Below, in pieces: positions 43,910 to 52,907 of a DNA stretch of 64,000 nt. The position numbers were made by a program, and so were the translations under genes. A model generated the notes under the pieces. The model was not told the DNA's origin. It ran no database searches and saw only the letters and a program-made list of their open reading frames with translations. The stretch's first letter is position 1. Each line of letters begins with the position of its first letter. Source of the stretch: Actinoplanes aureus (lineage in GTDB: Bacteria > Actinomycetota > Actinomycetes > Mycobacteriales > Micromonosporaceae); NCBI RefSeq assembly GCF_015704865.1, contig NZ_JADQTO010000016.1, positions 151,168 to 215,167 on the forward strand, written 5' to 3'.

Positions 43910-44245
43910 CTAGGCCAACCGCGTTTCCAGGGCGTGCGCCTCGGCGCGCAGCCGGGTGGCCTGGTCGGCCTGGCTCAGCCGGTCGTACTCCTCGGCGGCG
44001 GTGAGGCGCTCGTCGATCTCGGTACGCACGATCCGCTCGATCTCCGCCTCGTCCTGCTCACGCCGCGCCACCTCGGTGACGCCGAGCCCGGTCGCCGCAA
44101 GCCCGAGCGGCGAGTCCTGCGGAGCCACCGCTGCCGCGTTCTCGATCGCGGCGAGCGCCGAGCGCAGTGCGGACACCGCCGCCTTGTCGCGCGCTTTCAT
44201 GGCCGCCGGCAACGCCGCCTGGAGGCGGTCCCGCAAGGTCGTCAT
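43910..44245 (-). CDS. GatB/YqeY domain protein
   Basis: The 111-residue YqeY-family protein reads MTTLRDRLQAALPAAMKARDKAAVSALRSALAAIENAA, then REQDEAEIERIVRTEIDERLTAAEEYDRL. This is the helical YqeY domain shared with the GatB tail. It is thought to bind tRNA or act in tRNA-dependent amidation, which is unproven here. It is divergent from a GNAT gene and lies upstream of LtrA on the same strand. Confidence 0.88.
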   Translation of the reverse strand: MTTLRDRLQAALPAAMKARDKAAVSALRSALAAIENAAAVAPQDSPLGLAATGLGVTEVARREQDEAEIERIVRTEIDERLTAAEEYDRLSQADQATRLRAEAHALETRLA

Positions 44246-44294
44246 GAGGAGACCGTATCGGCGGCCGCGACCGAATATCTGCCAAGATCATCAG

Positions 44295-44756
44295 ATGGAG
44301 ATCGATGACATCCAGCTCGAACCGGTCACGGCGGCCAATTGGCGGGACTGTGCGGCTCTCACCGTCCACCCGGAACAGCGCCCGTTCGTGGCGGAGGTCA
44401 CCTACTACCTCTGCCTGTGCAACTACGGTGACACCTGGAATCCGCTGGCCGTGACCCGGGCCGGTGAGGTGGTGGGCTTCGCGATGTGGGGTGTGGACGA
44501 CGACCGGAGCCGGTGGATCGGCGGCGTCGTGGTGGACGCGAGGCACCAGGGGCAGGGCATCGGCACCGCGCTGATCCGGAAGCTGCGGGAGCGGCTGATC
44601 GCGGAGCCGGGCACTCCCAACGTGGCGCTCAGCTATCAGCCGGCCAACGGGGCGGCCCGACGGCTCTACCTCTCGCTCGGCTTCTCCGAGACCGGCGAGA
44701 CCGACGGCGATGAGGTGATCGCCCGCTGGACCGGTTCTGTCGTACCCCCGCTCTAG
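44295..44756 (+). CDS. GNAT acetyltransferase (spermidine/diamine acetyltransferase-like)
   Basis: The 153-residue GNAT domain has NWRDCAALTVHPEQRPFVAEVTYYLCLC at the N-terminus, as in BltD/PaiA-like polyamine acetyltransferases. The acetyl-CoA loop is ARHQGQGIGTALIRKL, and LSYQPANGAARRLYLSLGFSETG carries the catalytic Tyr. The ATG at 44295 begins the domain. The substrate is unproven. A WYL regulator gene follows 9 bases later and may be co-transcribed. Confidence 0.82.
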   Translation: MEIDDIQLEPVTAANWRDCAALTVHPEQRPFVAEVTYYLCLCNYGDTWNPLAVTRAGEVVGFAMWGVDDDRSRWIGGVVVDARHQGQGIGTALIRKLRERLIAEPGTPNVALSYQPANGAARRLYLSLGFSETGETDGDEVIARWTGSVVPPL

Positions 44757-44765
44757 ATTGACGGG

Positions 44766-45458
44766 GTGAACCGGACCGATCGCCTCTATGCCCTGGTGGA
44801 GGAGCTGCGTGCGGTCGCGCCCCGGCCACGCAGCGCACGCTGGCTGGCGCAGCGGTTCGAGGTGAGCGTGCGCACGGTGGAGCGTGACATCTCCGCGTTG
44901 CAGCAGTCCGGCACCCCGATCTACGCCGAGCCGGGTCGTGCCGGCGGCTACTGCCTGGACCGGGCGCACACGCTGCCGCCGGTCAACCTGACGCCGGAGG
45001 AGGCGGTCGCGATGGCGCTCGCGCTGCGGCAGCTGGCCGGCACGCCGTTCCGGCAGCCCGCGGCGAGTGCCCTGCGCAAGCTGGTGGCGGCCATGCATCC
45101 GGACGACGCGGCCGCGGCGCATGCGCTGGCCGGGCGGATCCACCTGGTCGGCGAGTCGCCACCGGCGTCGCTGCCCCGGCTGGCGGCCGGCACGTTGCCG
45201 GTGGGCCGCGTGCTGCGGATCGGCTATGCCGACCGGCACGGCGCGGTGTCCGTCCGGGACGTCGAGCCGCTGGGCTACGTGGGGATCCGCGAGCAGTGGT
45301 ATCTGATCGCCTGGTGCCGGCTGCGTGAGTCGGTGCGGGTGTTCCGGCCGGATCGGATCACCGCGGTGACGCCGACCCGTGAGTCGGTGCCACCGCGGTC
45401 GCTCACCGAGGGTGATCTGGACATCCCGCCGCGGCGGCTGCGGCAGCTCACCCTGTGA
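44766..45458 (+). CDS. WYL-domain transcriptional regulator (YafY-type)
   Basis: This 230-residue protein has an N-terminal winged HTH (PRSARWLAQRFEVSVRTVERDISALQQSGTPIYAEPGRAGGY) and a C-terminal WYL domain (VEPLGYVGIREQWYLIAWCRLRESVRVFRPDRITAV). WYL domains sense ligands such as nucleic acids or metabolites. It starts with GTG 44766. Many homologues repress adjacent genes; the nearest candidates are the GNAT gene upstream and the VOC gene downstream. Confidence 0.9.
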   Translation: MNRTDRLYALVEELRAVAPRPRSARWLAQRFEVSVRTVERDISALQQSGTPIYAEPGRAGGYCLDRAHTLPPVNLTPEEAVAMALALRQLAGTPFRQPAASALRKLVAAMHPDDAAAAHALAGRIHLVGESPPASLPRLAAGTLPVGRVLRIGYADRHGAVSVRDVEPLGYVGIREQWYLIAWCRLRESVRVFRPDRITAVTPTRESVPPRSLTEGDLDIPPRRLRQLTL

Positions 45459-45467
45459 CCCCGCTGG

Positions 45468-45851
45468 TCAGGGGCGGGCCGGCGGGGTGAAGACGCCGAG
45501 CGTCGTGCCGGCCGGGTCGGCCAGGCGGGCGAAGACCAGGCCGCTCGGTTCTCGCTGGGGTCCCACCAGCACCTTGCCGCCGGCCGCCTCGGCCTGCCGG
45601 CAGGCGGCCTCGGTGTCCGCCACCAGGACCATGAAGATCGCCTGCGGCGGCACCTTCCCGCCGGTGCCGTAGAAGCCGCCCAGCGGAGCACCGCCCGGCG
45701 CGGTGGCGATCCGGTACGGCTGCCCGTCCGGCCCCACCGAGTCGCTGTCATCGGCGAAGGTCCACCCGAACACCTCGCCGTAGAACCGCTCGGCCTCCTC
45801 CGGCCGGTCGGCGCCCACTTCGATCCAGCCGATCTGGTTCATCGCGCTCAC
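45468..45851 (-). CDS. VOC family protein (glyoxalase/bleomycin-resistance superfamily)
   Basis: The protein of about 127 residues has paired beta-alpha-beta units: IGWIEVGADRPEEAERFYGEVFGWTF, then PPQAIFMVLVADTEAACRQAEAAGGKVL and FARLADPAGTTLGVF. It is intact, unlike the one at 22.8 kb. The start GTG 45851 has GGGAG 8 bases upstream; ATG 45869 is also open. Substrate unknown. It is convergent with the WYL gene. Confidence 0.8.
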   Translation of the reverse strand: MSAMNQIGWIEVGADRPEEAERFYGEVFGWTFADDSDSVGPDGQPYRIATAPGGAPLGGFYGTGGKVPPQAIFMVLVADTEAACRQAEAAGGKVLVGPQREPSGLVFARLADPAGTTLGVFTPPARP

Positions 45852-45966
45852 TATCGTTTCTCCCGTCATCCCTTCGGCCGCTCGGCCGGTAAGGGAAGAC
45901 TCGTCCCCCGTCGCGACAACGTCCTGTCGGTGTTCCCCGGAACGTCGCAGCCGTTAGCCTCGACAC

Positions 45967-46752
45967 GTGGCCACCGCTCTCGTAGTCCAGAACGACCCCA
46001 CCGATGACCTCCGCCGGCTCGGGGACTGGCTTGCCGAGGCCGGGCTCGAGGTGACCGTGCTGCGCCCGTATGCCGGTGATCCCCTGCCCGAGACCCTCGA
46101 CGGATACCTCGCGCTGATCGTGCTCGGCGGCGACCAGAGTGCCTACCCGGATGCCGCCGGGGCTCCCGGCGCGCCCTGGTTCCCGGCGCTGGAGGGCCTG
46201 CTGCGCAAGGCCGTCCGGTACCGGGTGCCGACGCTCGGGGTCTGCCTCGGCGGCCAGCTTCTCGCCGCCGCGCACGGCGGCCTGGTGGAGCGCAGCACGA
46301 ACGGGCCGGAGATCGGGCCCGGGCTGGTCGGCAAGCGGGACGCGGCCGACACCGACCCGCTGTTCAAGTGGGTGCCGCTGCTGCCCGACGTGATCCAGTG
46401 GCACCGCGACGAGATCACCGAGCTCCCGATGAACGCGGTGCTGCTCGCCGCCTCCAGCCGCTACCAGCACCAGGCGTTCCGGATCGGCGACCGGGCGTGG
46501 GGCCTTCAGTTCCACATCGAGTGCGACGCCGCCATGTTCGAGGAGTGGACCCGGATCGGCGGCACCGAGCTGGACGAGCTGGGCTACGACCCGGAGCTGG
46601 TGGTCGCCGCGGTCGCCGCGTCCCTCGCTGACGTGGAGGAGGTCTGGCAGCCGTTCGCGGTCCGCTTCGCCTCGCTGGCGCTCGGCACGCTGCCGGACGC
46701 CGACATCCCGAACTCCGGCACCGGCAGGACCCTTCCCCTGCTGGGGCAGTGA
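45967..46752 (+). CDS. Class-I glutamine amidotransferase domain protein
   Basis: The 261-residue class I amidotransferase has the nucleophile motif TLGVCLGGQLLAAAHGG (Cys) and the His/Glu of WGLQFHIE near residue 182. It resembles the GMP synthase-like stand-alone amidotransferases and supplies ammonia from glutamine to an unidentified partner. Its stop overlaps the glnE start, so it is coupled to nitrogen control. Confidence 0.85.
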   Translation: MATALVVQNDPTDDLRRLGDWLAEAGLEVTVLRPYAGDPLPETLDGYLALIVLGGDQSAYPDAAGAPGAPWFPALEGLLRKAVRYRVPTLGVCLGGQLLAAAHGGLVERSTNGPEIGPGLVGKRDAADTDPLFKWVPLLPDVIQWHRDEITELPMNAVLLAASSRYQHQAFRIGDRAWGLQFHIECDAAMFEEWTRIGGTELDELGYDPELVVAAVAASLADVEEVWQPFAVRFASLALGTLPDADIPNSGTGRTLPLLGQ

Positions 46753-49700
46753 TGGCCAGGCCCACCCGGCTCGGGCTGGCCCGGTACGGCTTCGCCGACA
46801 ACGGGGCACGCGCGACCGACCTGCTCGGCCCCGGCGGGTTGCGGCTCTGGGACACCGACGGTCAGGGACCGGTGGACGACCGGGCCGCCGACGTGCTCGA
46901 CGCGCTCTCCAGGGCCGCCGACCCCAACCTGGCCCTGCGCCAGCTGCACCGCCTGGTCGAGTCGGTGGGCCGGGCCGCCGAGCGGGCCGGTGGTGCCCGC
47001 CCCGCTACGGCGTTCGTCACCAACGCGGCCACCGACGAGTTGCTCGACACGCTCTTCCTGGACCACGGGTTGCGGCGCCGGCTGATCGCGGTGCTGGGCG
47101 CCTCCTCCGCGCTCGGCGACCACCTGGTGGCCAATCCGGACGAGTGGCGCACCCTCGCCACCAGCCGCAGCGGGATGCCGCCGGACGCGGAGGGGCGGCT
47201 CGGCGACCTGGACGACCCGCCGACCGTGGCGGCGCTGCGGAAGGCGTACCGGATTTCGCTGTTGCGCATCGCGGCCGCCGACCTGACCGGCGGCCGCGGC
47301 CTGGAGCCGACCATGGCGGCGCTCTCCCGGCTGGCCGACGAGACCCTGGCCGCGGCGTACGCGATCGCGGTCGCCGGCCTGCCGGACGGTACGCCGGAGC
47401 CACGCCTCGCCGTCGTCGCGATGGGCAAATGCGGCGGCAACGAGCTCAACTACGTCTCCGACGTGGACGTGATCTTCGTGGCCGCCGGCGACGAGGACCT
47501 GAGCGCGGCCACCACCGTGGCGGCCCGGCTGATCGAGATCGGCGGGCTGGTCGCGTGGCCGGTGGACGCGGCGCTGCGTCCGGAGGGCAGCCGGGGCCCG
47601 CTGGTCCGTACGCTCGCCAGCCACCAGGCCTATTACCGGCGCTGGGCACGCACCTGGGAGTTCCAGGCGCTGCTCAAGGCCCGGCCGGCGGCCGGCGACC
47701 TGGCGCTGGCCCAGGAGTGGATCGCCGACCTGGCGCCGCTGGTCTGGCACGCCGCCGAGCGGCCGGAGGCGGTCGCGGACGTCCGCGACATGCGCCGGAA
47801 GATCATCGACAACGTGCCGCCCAAGGAGCTGGACCGGGAGATCAAGCGCGGGCCGGGCGGGCTGCGTGACATCGAGTTCGCGGTGCAGCTGCTCCAGCTC
47901 GTGCACGGCCGGGTGGACGAGTCGCTGCGCGCGCCGGGCACGCTTCCGGCGCTGCGCGCCCTGGTCTCCGGCGGCTACGTGGGCCGGCAGGACGGGGAGA
48001 CGCTGCTGCGTGGCTACCGCTTCCTGCGTGGCGTCGAGCATCGACTGCAACTGCAACAGCTCAAACGTACGCACACCGTGCCCGACGACCCGGCCGGAGT
48101 GCGCTGGCTCGCCGCCGCCCTCGGCTACACCGCGGTCCCCGGTCAGGACGCGGTCGAGGCGTTCCGGTCGGACTGGGTCGGGCACGCCGCCAACGTCCGC
48201 CGCCTGCACGTGAAGCTGCTCTACCGGCCGCTGCTGGAGGCAGTCGCCCGGGTGCCCGCCGAGGAACTGCGGATGACCCCGGAGTCGGCCCGTAAGCGTC
48301 TGGAGATCCTCGGTTTCGCGGATCCGGCGGGCGCGCTGCGGCACCTGGAGGCGCTCACCGGCGGGGTGACGCGTACCGCGGCGATCCAGCGCACCCTGCT
48401 GCCGATGCTGCTCCAGGACTTCGCCGACGCGCCGGAGCCGGACCGCGGGCTGCTCAACTACCGGCACGTGTCGGACAAGCTCGGCAGCACGCCGTGGTAC
48501 CTGCGGCTGCTGCGCGACGCCGGGCCGGTGGCCCGGCGGCTGGCCCGGGTGCTCAGCCTCTCCCGGTACGCGACCGACCTGCTGACCCGCGACCCGGAGG
48601 CGTTGCGCCTGCTCGCCGACGACACCGAGTTGCTGCCCCGGCCCCGGGAGAAGCTGCTGGACGGGTTCGCCGCGGCCGGTGACCGGCACCCGGATCCGGT
48701 CCAGGCCATCGGCGCGGTCCGGGCGCTGCGCCGCCGGGAGCTGTTCCGGCTGTCCAGCGCCGACATCCTGAGCCACGGCGAGGACCTGGCCCCGGACCGC
48801 CCGCTCGGCGTCGGTGCCATCGGTGTTGCGCTCTCCGACGTCACCGACGCGACGCTGAACGCCGCTCTGCGCATCGCCCGCCGCGCCAAACCGGCCCCCG
48901 ACGGCCTGCGTTTCGCGATCATCGGGATGGGCCGGCTCGGCGGCTACGAGATGAGTTATCCCTCCGACGCCGACGTGCTCTTCGTCTACGCCCCGCCGCC
49001 GGGCTGCCCGGAGAACGAGGCGAGTGCCGCCGCGCACGCGGTCGCCGAGGAGATGCGCCGGCTGCTCAACGCGCCGGCACCCGATCCGGCGCTGGGCGTC
49101 GACGCCGACCTGCGCCCGGAGGGCCGCCAGGGCCCGCTGGTCCGCAGCCTCCAGGCGTACCAGCAGTACTACGCGCGCTGGTCGAAGGTGTGGGAGGCGC
49201 AGGCACTGCTGCGTGCCCGGTTCATCTGCGGTGACGCGTCGCTGGGCGCCGAGTTCGAGGCCCTCGCCGACGGCGTGCGCTATCCCGGTGGCGGCCTCAC
49301 CCGGGAGCAGGTCATCGAGATCCGCCGGATCAAGGCCCGGGTGGAGACCGAGCGGCTGCCTCGCGGTGCGGACCCGAACACGCACACCAAGCTGGGGCGT
49401 GGCGGACTGACCGACGTGGAGTGGGCGGTCCAGCTGCTCCAGCTGCGGTACGCCCACGAGGTGCCGGAGCTGCGCAAGACCCGGACCCTGGAGGCGCTCG
49501 ACGCCGAGACGGAGGCCGGCCTGGTGGACCGGGCGGACGCCGAGGCGATGACCGCGGGCTGGACGCTCGCGGCCCAGGTACGCAACGCGCTCACCCTGGT
49601 CCGTGGCCGCCCGACCGACCAGCTGCCCCGGCACGGCCCCGAGCTGGCCGGTGCGGTACTGCTGCTCGGTGGCGGCGATCCCGGGGAGTTCGTGGACCGC

Positions 49701-49757
49701 TACCTGCGGCTGACCCGGCGGTCCCGGGCGGCCATGGAGCGCGTCCTGGAGTCCTAG
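46752..49757 (+). CDS. glnE: Bifunctional glutamine-synthetase adenylyltransferase/deadenylyltransferase
   Basis: The 1001-residue GlnE adds AMP to or removes it from glutamine synthetase in response to PII. The two nucleotidyltransferase domains are evident from GGNELNYVSDVDVIFV near residue 230 and GGYEMSYPSDADVLFVY near residue 730, each with a Gly-rich loop and the DxD metal pair. The middle holds the KIIDNVPPKELDREIKRGPGGLRDIEFAVQ type helices. The start (ATG 46752, or GTG 46749) overlaps the amidotransferase stop. Its stop shares a CTAG with a convergent gene. Confidence 0.95.
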   Translation: MARPTRLGLARYGFADNGARATDLLGPGGLRLWDTDGQGPVDDRAADVLDALSRAADPNLALRQLHRLVESVGRAAERAGGARPATAFVTNAATDELLDTLFLDHGLRRRLIAVLGASSALGDHLVANPDEWRTLATSRSGMPPDAEGRLGDLDDPPTVAALRKAYRISLLRIAAADLTGGRGLEPTMAALSRLADETLAAAYAIAVAGLPDGTPEPRLAVVAMGKCGGNELNYVSDVDVIFVAAGDEDLSAATTVAARLIEIGGLVAWPVDAALRPEGSRGPLVRTLASHQAYYRRWARTWEFQALLKARPAAGDLALAQEWIADLAPLVWHAAERPEAVADVRDMRRKIIDNVPPKELDREIKRGPGGLRDIEFAVQLLQLVHGRVDESLRAPGTLPALRALVSGGYVGRQDGETLLRGYRFLRGVEHRLQLQQLKRTHTVPDDPAGVRWLAAALGYTAVPGQDAVEAFRSDWVGHAANVRRLHVKLLYRPLLEAVARVPAEELRMTPESARKRLEILGFADPAGALRHLEALTGGVTRTAAIQRTLLPMLLQDFADAPEPDRGLLNYRHVSDKLGSTPWYLRLLRDAGPVARRLARVLSLSRYATDLLTRDPEALRLLADDTELLPRPREKLLDGFAAAGDRHPDPVQAIGAVRALRRRELFRLSSADILSHGEDLAPDRPLGVGAIGVALSDVTDATLNAALRIARRAKPAPDGLRFAIIGMGRLGGYEMSYPSDADVLFVYAPPPGCPENEASAAAHAVAEEMRRLLNAPAPDPALGVDADLRPEGRQGPLVRSLQAYQQYYARWSKVWEAQALLRARFICGDASLGAEFEALADGVRYPGGGLTREQVIEIRRIKARVETERLPRGADPNTHTKLGRGGLTDVEWAVQLLQLRYAHEVPELRKTRTLEALDAETEAGLVDRADAEAMTAGWTLAAQVRNALTLVRGRPTDQLPRHGPELAGAVLLLGGGDPGEFVDRYLRLTRRSRAAMERVLES

Positions 49758-50659
49758 CAGGGCCGGGAGGTGCCCTTGCCCCGGAAGATGCGGTAGCCGT
49801 CGTCCGGGGTGGTGGTGAGCGTGTACCGGACGGTCCACCGGGTGCATGTCTCGCCGGGCCGCTCGGCCGGGCCGTCCCCGGCCTCCTGCTCGCTGCGGAA
49901 CGTCATGTCCGCGCTGATCCGGCCGTCCGCCAGATCGGTGACGCCGAGCAGCACCACGTCGGAGTCCTCGGTGGTCGCGGTCCCGTCGGAGAACGCGGCC
50001 ATCTGTTCCGGGTCGGCGGGGTCGATCGCGCCGTCCGGGTCGAACACGCCGGCCGCCGCCGCGTACTCCTTCTCGTTGATGCCGGTGAAGTAGGTCTCGA
50101 ACATCGCCGCGATCCCCGGGGCGCGCGGGTCGGTGACCGCCGGATCCACGGTGACCAGGGCGATCGTGGCGTTCTCGGTCACTGGCGCCGTGCTCGGCGA
50201 GATGGTGGGCCGGCTCGTGGCCGGCGTCGCCGGCCTCTCCTCGGCGGAGCGCAGCAATCGTGGTCCGGCGAGCACGCCGGCGAGCGCCAGCGCGGCGATG
50301 AGCACGACGATCAGCAACGCCGGTACGAGCCGGCGCCGCGGCTCGAGGTCGTCCGGATCGGCGGGTTCCGGTATCCACGGCAGCTCGGGGTCCGGCTGCT
50401 CCGGATCCGGGTGCGGCGTACGGATCGTTCGTCCGGCCATGAAGGGCGGCGCGTTGCGTGGCGCGGATGGTGGTCCGGTCCGGAACCCGGGTGCGGGCGC
50501 CTGCCGGGGCCGCGGTGGTGGCGTCTCCCAGTCGCCCGGCGTGGGCTCCCAACGGCTCGGCGGCGGCTGGCGCCCGGCCGCCGTACGGGGCCGGCCGCAC
50601 ACCTCGCAGCTCTCCAGGGAATCGGCGTTGGTGCCGCCGCAGTTGACGCAGATCCACAT
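49754..50659 (-). CDS. Zinc-ribbon membrane protein with extracytoplasmic domain
   Basis: The 301-residue protein starts with CVNCGGTNADSLESCEVCG, a RanBP2-like zinc ribbon (four Cys). A Pro-rich linker follows (about residues 30-105), then one transmembrane helix at about 112-132 (LVPALLIVVLIAALALAGVLAG). The external C-terminal domain of about 160 residues (MFETYFTGINEKEYAAAAGVFDPDG...) resembles the NTF2-like/DUF4878-type fold. Function unknown. It is convergent with glnE, sharing the CTAG. Confidence 0.75.
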   Translation of the reverse strand: MWICVNCGGTNADSLESCEVCGRPRTAAGRQPPPSRWEPTPGDWETPPPRPRQAPAPGFRTGPPSAPRNAPPFMAGRTIRTPHPDPEQPDPELPWIPEPADPDDLEPRRRLVPALLIVVLIAALALAGVLAGPRLLRSAEERPATPATSRPTISPSTAPVTENATIALVTVDPAVTDPRAPGIAAMFETYFTGINEKEYAAAAGVFDPDGAIDPADPEQMAAFSDGTATTEDSDVVLLGVTDLADGRISADMTFRSEQEAGDGPAERPGETCTRWTVRYTLTTTPDDGYRIFRGKGTSRPC

Positions 50660-50892
50660 CCGGACCGTCGACTCCCGTCCTCGTCGAGGTATGTCGGAAA
50701 TCCAGTGAATCGCTCGGACTCGTCCCCCGTAATATCCTCTCCGGTCAACGATTTCCGCCGATCGGCCGACCCGGGTGACGGATTAACAGCTGATTTGTGG
50801 TACGGCATTACGTGCTCGCCCGGAAATGGTCTAGCTTCGGCTCTGCCAACTCGCCACCGAATGCGGAATTGATTCATGATTCGAGGAATTCC

Positions 50893-52617
50893 ATGGCGTT
50901 TCCGGAAGTTTTCTTCGCCCATGGCGACGGCGTCGTCCGCGACCCGGCCGCCCGGATCTCCTCGACCACGCGGTACCTGAGCGGCGCCGCCTACGTCGAC
51001 GAGCGGTACGCCGATGTGGTGGTGGACCGGTTCGTCGCGGACAGCCACCGGGCGGTGCCCCCTGCGCTCGGCTACGACCTGACCACGGTCATCCGGCACT
51101 GCCTGCGGGCGCGCCGGCTCTGGCTGGTGCAGAACGCCCTGGTGACCCTGATCCTGCTGCTCGGCCTGGTCGTCTTCACCGCGGCCACGGCGAGCCTGAT
51201 CGTCGCCGGCGTGTGCTGGGTGCTGGTCACCTCGTCGCCCGCCGCGTTCCGTCGCCGGGCGGTCCTGGCCGGCCTGGCGCTGGTGGCCGGTTCCCTGGTG
51301 GTCTACTTCGTCTACTCCACGTACTACGCCAGCTCCTCCTACTACGCCGAGGCGGAGTCCGGTGGCGGGGCGACGGCCTTCGTCGGCGGCGTGCTGCTGG
51401 TCGCGGGTGCGGTTCTCGGCACGCTGACCTGGTCCCGGTATCGGATGATCATGACGATCGCCGACGACCTCGCCCGGGGCCGGCCGGCCGGTCCGCCCGC
51501 CACCCAGGTCGACGAGGTGGAGCAGCGGTTGCGGGTGATCGACGTCGCCCAGCACGGCAACGTCGTGCTGCACGCCGGGTACGACCCGTTCGTGAGTGCG
51601 GGTGAGCGGGTCGACGCGTGGTCACTCGCCACCGAGCTCCGGCCGGAGGAGGACGGCGAGCCGCTGCTCAACGGCAACGGCCGACCGGTCGGCGTCCGCT
51701 ACGTGCCGATCGATCCGGTCGAGCTCGTCACCCATCTGCGTCGCCGGCTCGCCGGGCTACGGTCCCGGGACCTGCCGGAACACGAGCGGATCACCGGTCT
51801 GCAGCTGCGTGACCTGGTGATCTCGTCGGGGACGCGGTGGCGCGGGTTTCCGTTGATCGACGAGGGGTGCCGGTTGCCGTACTCGTACGCCGCACCGGAA
51901 GCGGTCGAGGGCATCATCCGCGCGCCGCAGACCGGGGGGCGGCACTTCCTGCGCGCCTCGGTCGGCGCGGCCGAGAAGGCCGCGGTGGACGGCGCCGGGC
52001 ACACGATCATGCCGGCCGAGCACCAGAGCATCGTCACCTCGACGTTCCTGCACGTGGCGGTCGAGGGCGGGATGCTCTACGTGGAGCTGGTCAGCACCGT
52101 CCTCGGCCCGATCCAGCAGCGCTACCTGGACATCGACGCGTACGACCGGGGTGACCGGCGGACGGCGGCGCTGCGCGAGGCGGCGGCCCGTCTGGTCCCG
52201 GCGATCGGGGCGGCGCCTGCCCGGCTGGTCCGCTCGATCTGGAAGACGGTGACACTGCGCGGTGCCATTCTCCGCAGCGACCGGGCCGCGGCCGAGGAGG
52301 CGGTCCACGATTTCGGCGCCCACTGGGACGTCCGGGAATTGGCGTCGCGAGCCGGATTCGCGAATTACCTGCAACGGCTGGACGCGGAGAAATATCGGCG
52401 GCTGATCGACCGGCGGGCCACCGAGGCGATATATGAATTCCTTTCGGCGAGCGGGGTGGACACCTCCGATTTCGCCGCCAAGGTCAATTTCCATCAGTAC
52501 ACGAGCGCCACGATTCACGGTGACGTGCACGGCCCGGTCGCGGTGGGCGACGGTGCCGTGGCGAATTCCGTCCGGATCGCGGCGCAGCGGGGCTCGGCAG
52601 TCAAGGGAGCGGTATGA
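50893..52617 (+). CDS. Four-TM protein ending in a GPVAVG motif
   Basis: The 574-residue protein has an N-terminal soluble part and four predicted helices (about 77-95, 96-115, 122-143 and 160-180). A cytoplasmic region of about 350 residues with a mixed alpha/beta make-up follows, for which I recognise no domain. Residues 541-556 read IHGDVHGPVAVGDGAV, and the chain ends within 20 residues. The ATG has GAGG 6 bases upstream. The next gene overlaps it in ATGA and begins with the same motif. Such paired Gly-rich terminal motifs resemble bacterial amyloid-signalling motifs; that link is inferred. Confidence 0.7.
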   Translation: MAFPEVFFAHGDGVVRDPAARISSTTRYLSGAAYVDERYADVVVDRFVADSHRAVPPALGYDLTTVIRHCLRARRLWLVQNALVTLILLLGLVVFTAATASLIVAGVCWVLVTSSPAAFRRRAVLAGLALVAGSLVVYFVYSTYYASSSYYAEAESGGGATAFVGGVLLVAGAVLGTLTWSRYRMIMTIADDLARGRPAGPPATQVDEVEQRLRVIDVAQHGNVVLHAGYDPFVSAGERVDAWSLATELRPEEDGEPLLNGNGRPVGVRYVPIDPVELVTHLRRRLAGLRSRDLPEHERITGLQLRDLVISSGTRWRGFPLIDEGCRLPYSYAAPEAVEGIIRAPQTGGRHFLRASVGAAEKAAVDGAGHTIMPAEHQSIVTSTFLHVAVEGGMLYVELVSTVLGPIQQRYLDIDAYDRGDRRTAALREAAARLVPAIGAAPARLVRSIWKTVTLRGAILRSDRAAAEEAVHDFGAHWDVRELASRAGFANYLQRLDAEKYRRLIDRRATEAIYEFLSASGVDTSDFAAKVNFHQYTSATIHGDVHGPVAVGDGAVANSVRIAAQRGSAVKGAV

Positions 52618-52907
52618 GCAACGAACTGCACATCGGTGGGAACGTGTACGGGCCGGTCGCGGTGGGCAGTCACGCCCGGGCCGTCCAGCGGGTGCCCCCT
52701 CCGGCGCTGAACGAGCTGCGAACGCTTGTCGCCGAGCACCGGGAGCGGATCCCGGAGGTGGAGCGGGTGGAGCAGGATCTCGACGTCCTCGATCGCGCCG
52801 ACCTGAACCAGAAGCGGGACGCCGTCCGCCGGATCATGGCGCGGGTGGCCGCGGTGGCGCCGGTGCTGGCCGCCGCCGAGAGCGTGCAGGCGCTGCTCGG
52901 AGGCTAG
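52614..52907 (+). CDS. 97-residue partner protein beginning with the GPVAVG motif
   Basis: The N-terminus reads ELHIGGNVYGPVAVGSHARA and aligns with residues 541-556 of the preceding protein: I, G, V, G, P, V, A, V, G and two Ala match. The rest (about 30-97) is a charged helix or two (LRTLVAEHRERIPEVERVEQDLDVLDRADLNQKRDAVRRIMARV). No named family. It overlaps the upstream stop (ATGA, 52614-52617) and its own stop shares a CTAG with the convergent MarR gene. Confidence 0.65.
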   Translation: MSNELHIGGNVYGPVAVGSHARAVQRVPPPALNELRTLVAEHRERIPEVERVEQDLDVLDRADLNQKRDAVRRIMARVAAVAPVLAAAESVQALLGG

